Part shown: positions 63,721 through 64,000 of the stretch, piece after piece
Layout of the letters: every line of letters begins with the position of its first letter
Position numbering within the stretch: the first letter of the stretch is position 1
From: Heterobilharzia americana
Lineage: Eukaryota > Platyhelminthes > Trematoda > Strigeidida > Schistosomatidae
Direction: 5' to 3'
Length of the DNA: 64,000 bases
Assembly (NCBI GenBank): GCA_944470555.2
Contig: OX104127.1
Coordinates: 158,385,276-158,449,275 of the forward strand
Position numbers and translations under genes: made by a program
The notes under the pieces: model-generated
Told to the model about the DNA's origin: nothing
The model's database searches: none
What the model saw: the letters and a program-made list of their open reading frames with translations, nothing else

Positions 63721-64000
63721 CTCTTATCCAGAAGCTTTTATACTACCCGGATATTCATAACTTTGTAATGGTTACTTGTTTCTTTTTCATTTTCTGTGAA
63801 ATATAATTGTAAGTTACTGTCTTAAACTATTTGTTTAATACAATGTAGTTGTTCATTCATGTCTACTTTGCTCATTTTACTCATAAGTGATTCACTATTA
63901 TTCAATGTTTGTTAACAATCAAGGGGAATACTGATTGAAATTACATTGAATCTCGCTGATTACAAGATATACTCACCTATTCAGTGAAATAAAATGTTTC

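Overview
The window is AT-rich, intron-poor and repeat-saturated. It is best explained as intergenic or intronic DNA of a blood fluke (Schistosomatidae: Schistosoma, Trichobilharzia or a close relative). The basis is the combination of Smα-like tRNA-derived SINE units carrying type I hammerhead ribozymes, RTE-like and CR1-like non-LTR retrotransposons, several families of Penelope-like elements (PLEs) with GIY-YIG endonuclease domains, and a trace of an LTR-element gag. There are no prokaryotic genes, rRNA genes or convincing true tRNA genes. The species cannot be fixed from the sequence alone.

Layout. 1-1140: two Smα-like units as a large inverted repeat. 1600-3620: SINE cluster whose 1770-3560 part recurs inverted at 47715-49515. 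5150-7100: broken RTE copies and a PLE reverse-transcriptase scrap. 7870-9070: tRNA-like SINEs. 9575-11960: Smα unit, RTE copies, PLE endonuclease scrap. 12240-13790: antisense RTE endonuclease region. 14520-15720: antisense copy of a second non-LTR family ('family 2'). 15755-15998: TTAC array. 17450-18740: PLE 'family C' between inverted repeats. 19000-20640: CR1-like (SR1/Perere-type) element. 23085-24360: SINE inverted pairs. 24920-25880: PLE 'family B'. 26830-28920: RTE plus an inverted partial copy. 30165-31770: PLE 'family A'. 31785-33105: antisense RTE. 33880-36300: SINE pair, RTE, SINE. 37235-38300: PLE 'family D' split by a SINE. 38752-39124: probable exon of a resident gene, the only well-supported one. 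39335-41100: family-2 fragments. 41541-43925: best preserved PLE A. 43930-44900: LTR gag scrap. 45300-46440: RTE. 46790-47035: hammerhead SINE palindrome. 47440-50460: PLE scrap, the right duplication and Smα units. 51270-53290: long decayed family-2 copy. 53740-53890: PLE B endonuclease scrap. 55200-57060: family-2 scrap and second PLE A. 59290-61220: PLE B split by an RTE. 61300-61990: PLE C with a hammerhead-like motif. 62770-63720: SINE split by a family-2 insertion with a 14-bp target duplication.

How the parts fit. Almost everything is dead or dying retroelement. RTE-like or other non-LTR machinery may have mobilised the SINEs, and PLEs use their own RT plus GIY-YIG nuclease. The unifying theme is the hammerhead: the catalytic pattern CTGANGA - short stem - GAAA - short stem - cleavage site appears in Smα-like SINEs, in a second tRNA-like SINE family, and at the ends of PLE families A and C. 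PLEs A and C also show an inverted copy of their tail on the 5' side, and many SINEs sit as inverted pairs. Three nested insertions with recognisable target-site duplications give a partial order of events. Calls are by eye, without alignments or searches, so element boundaries are approximate, often by tens of bases.
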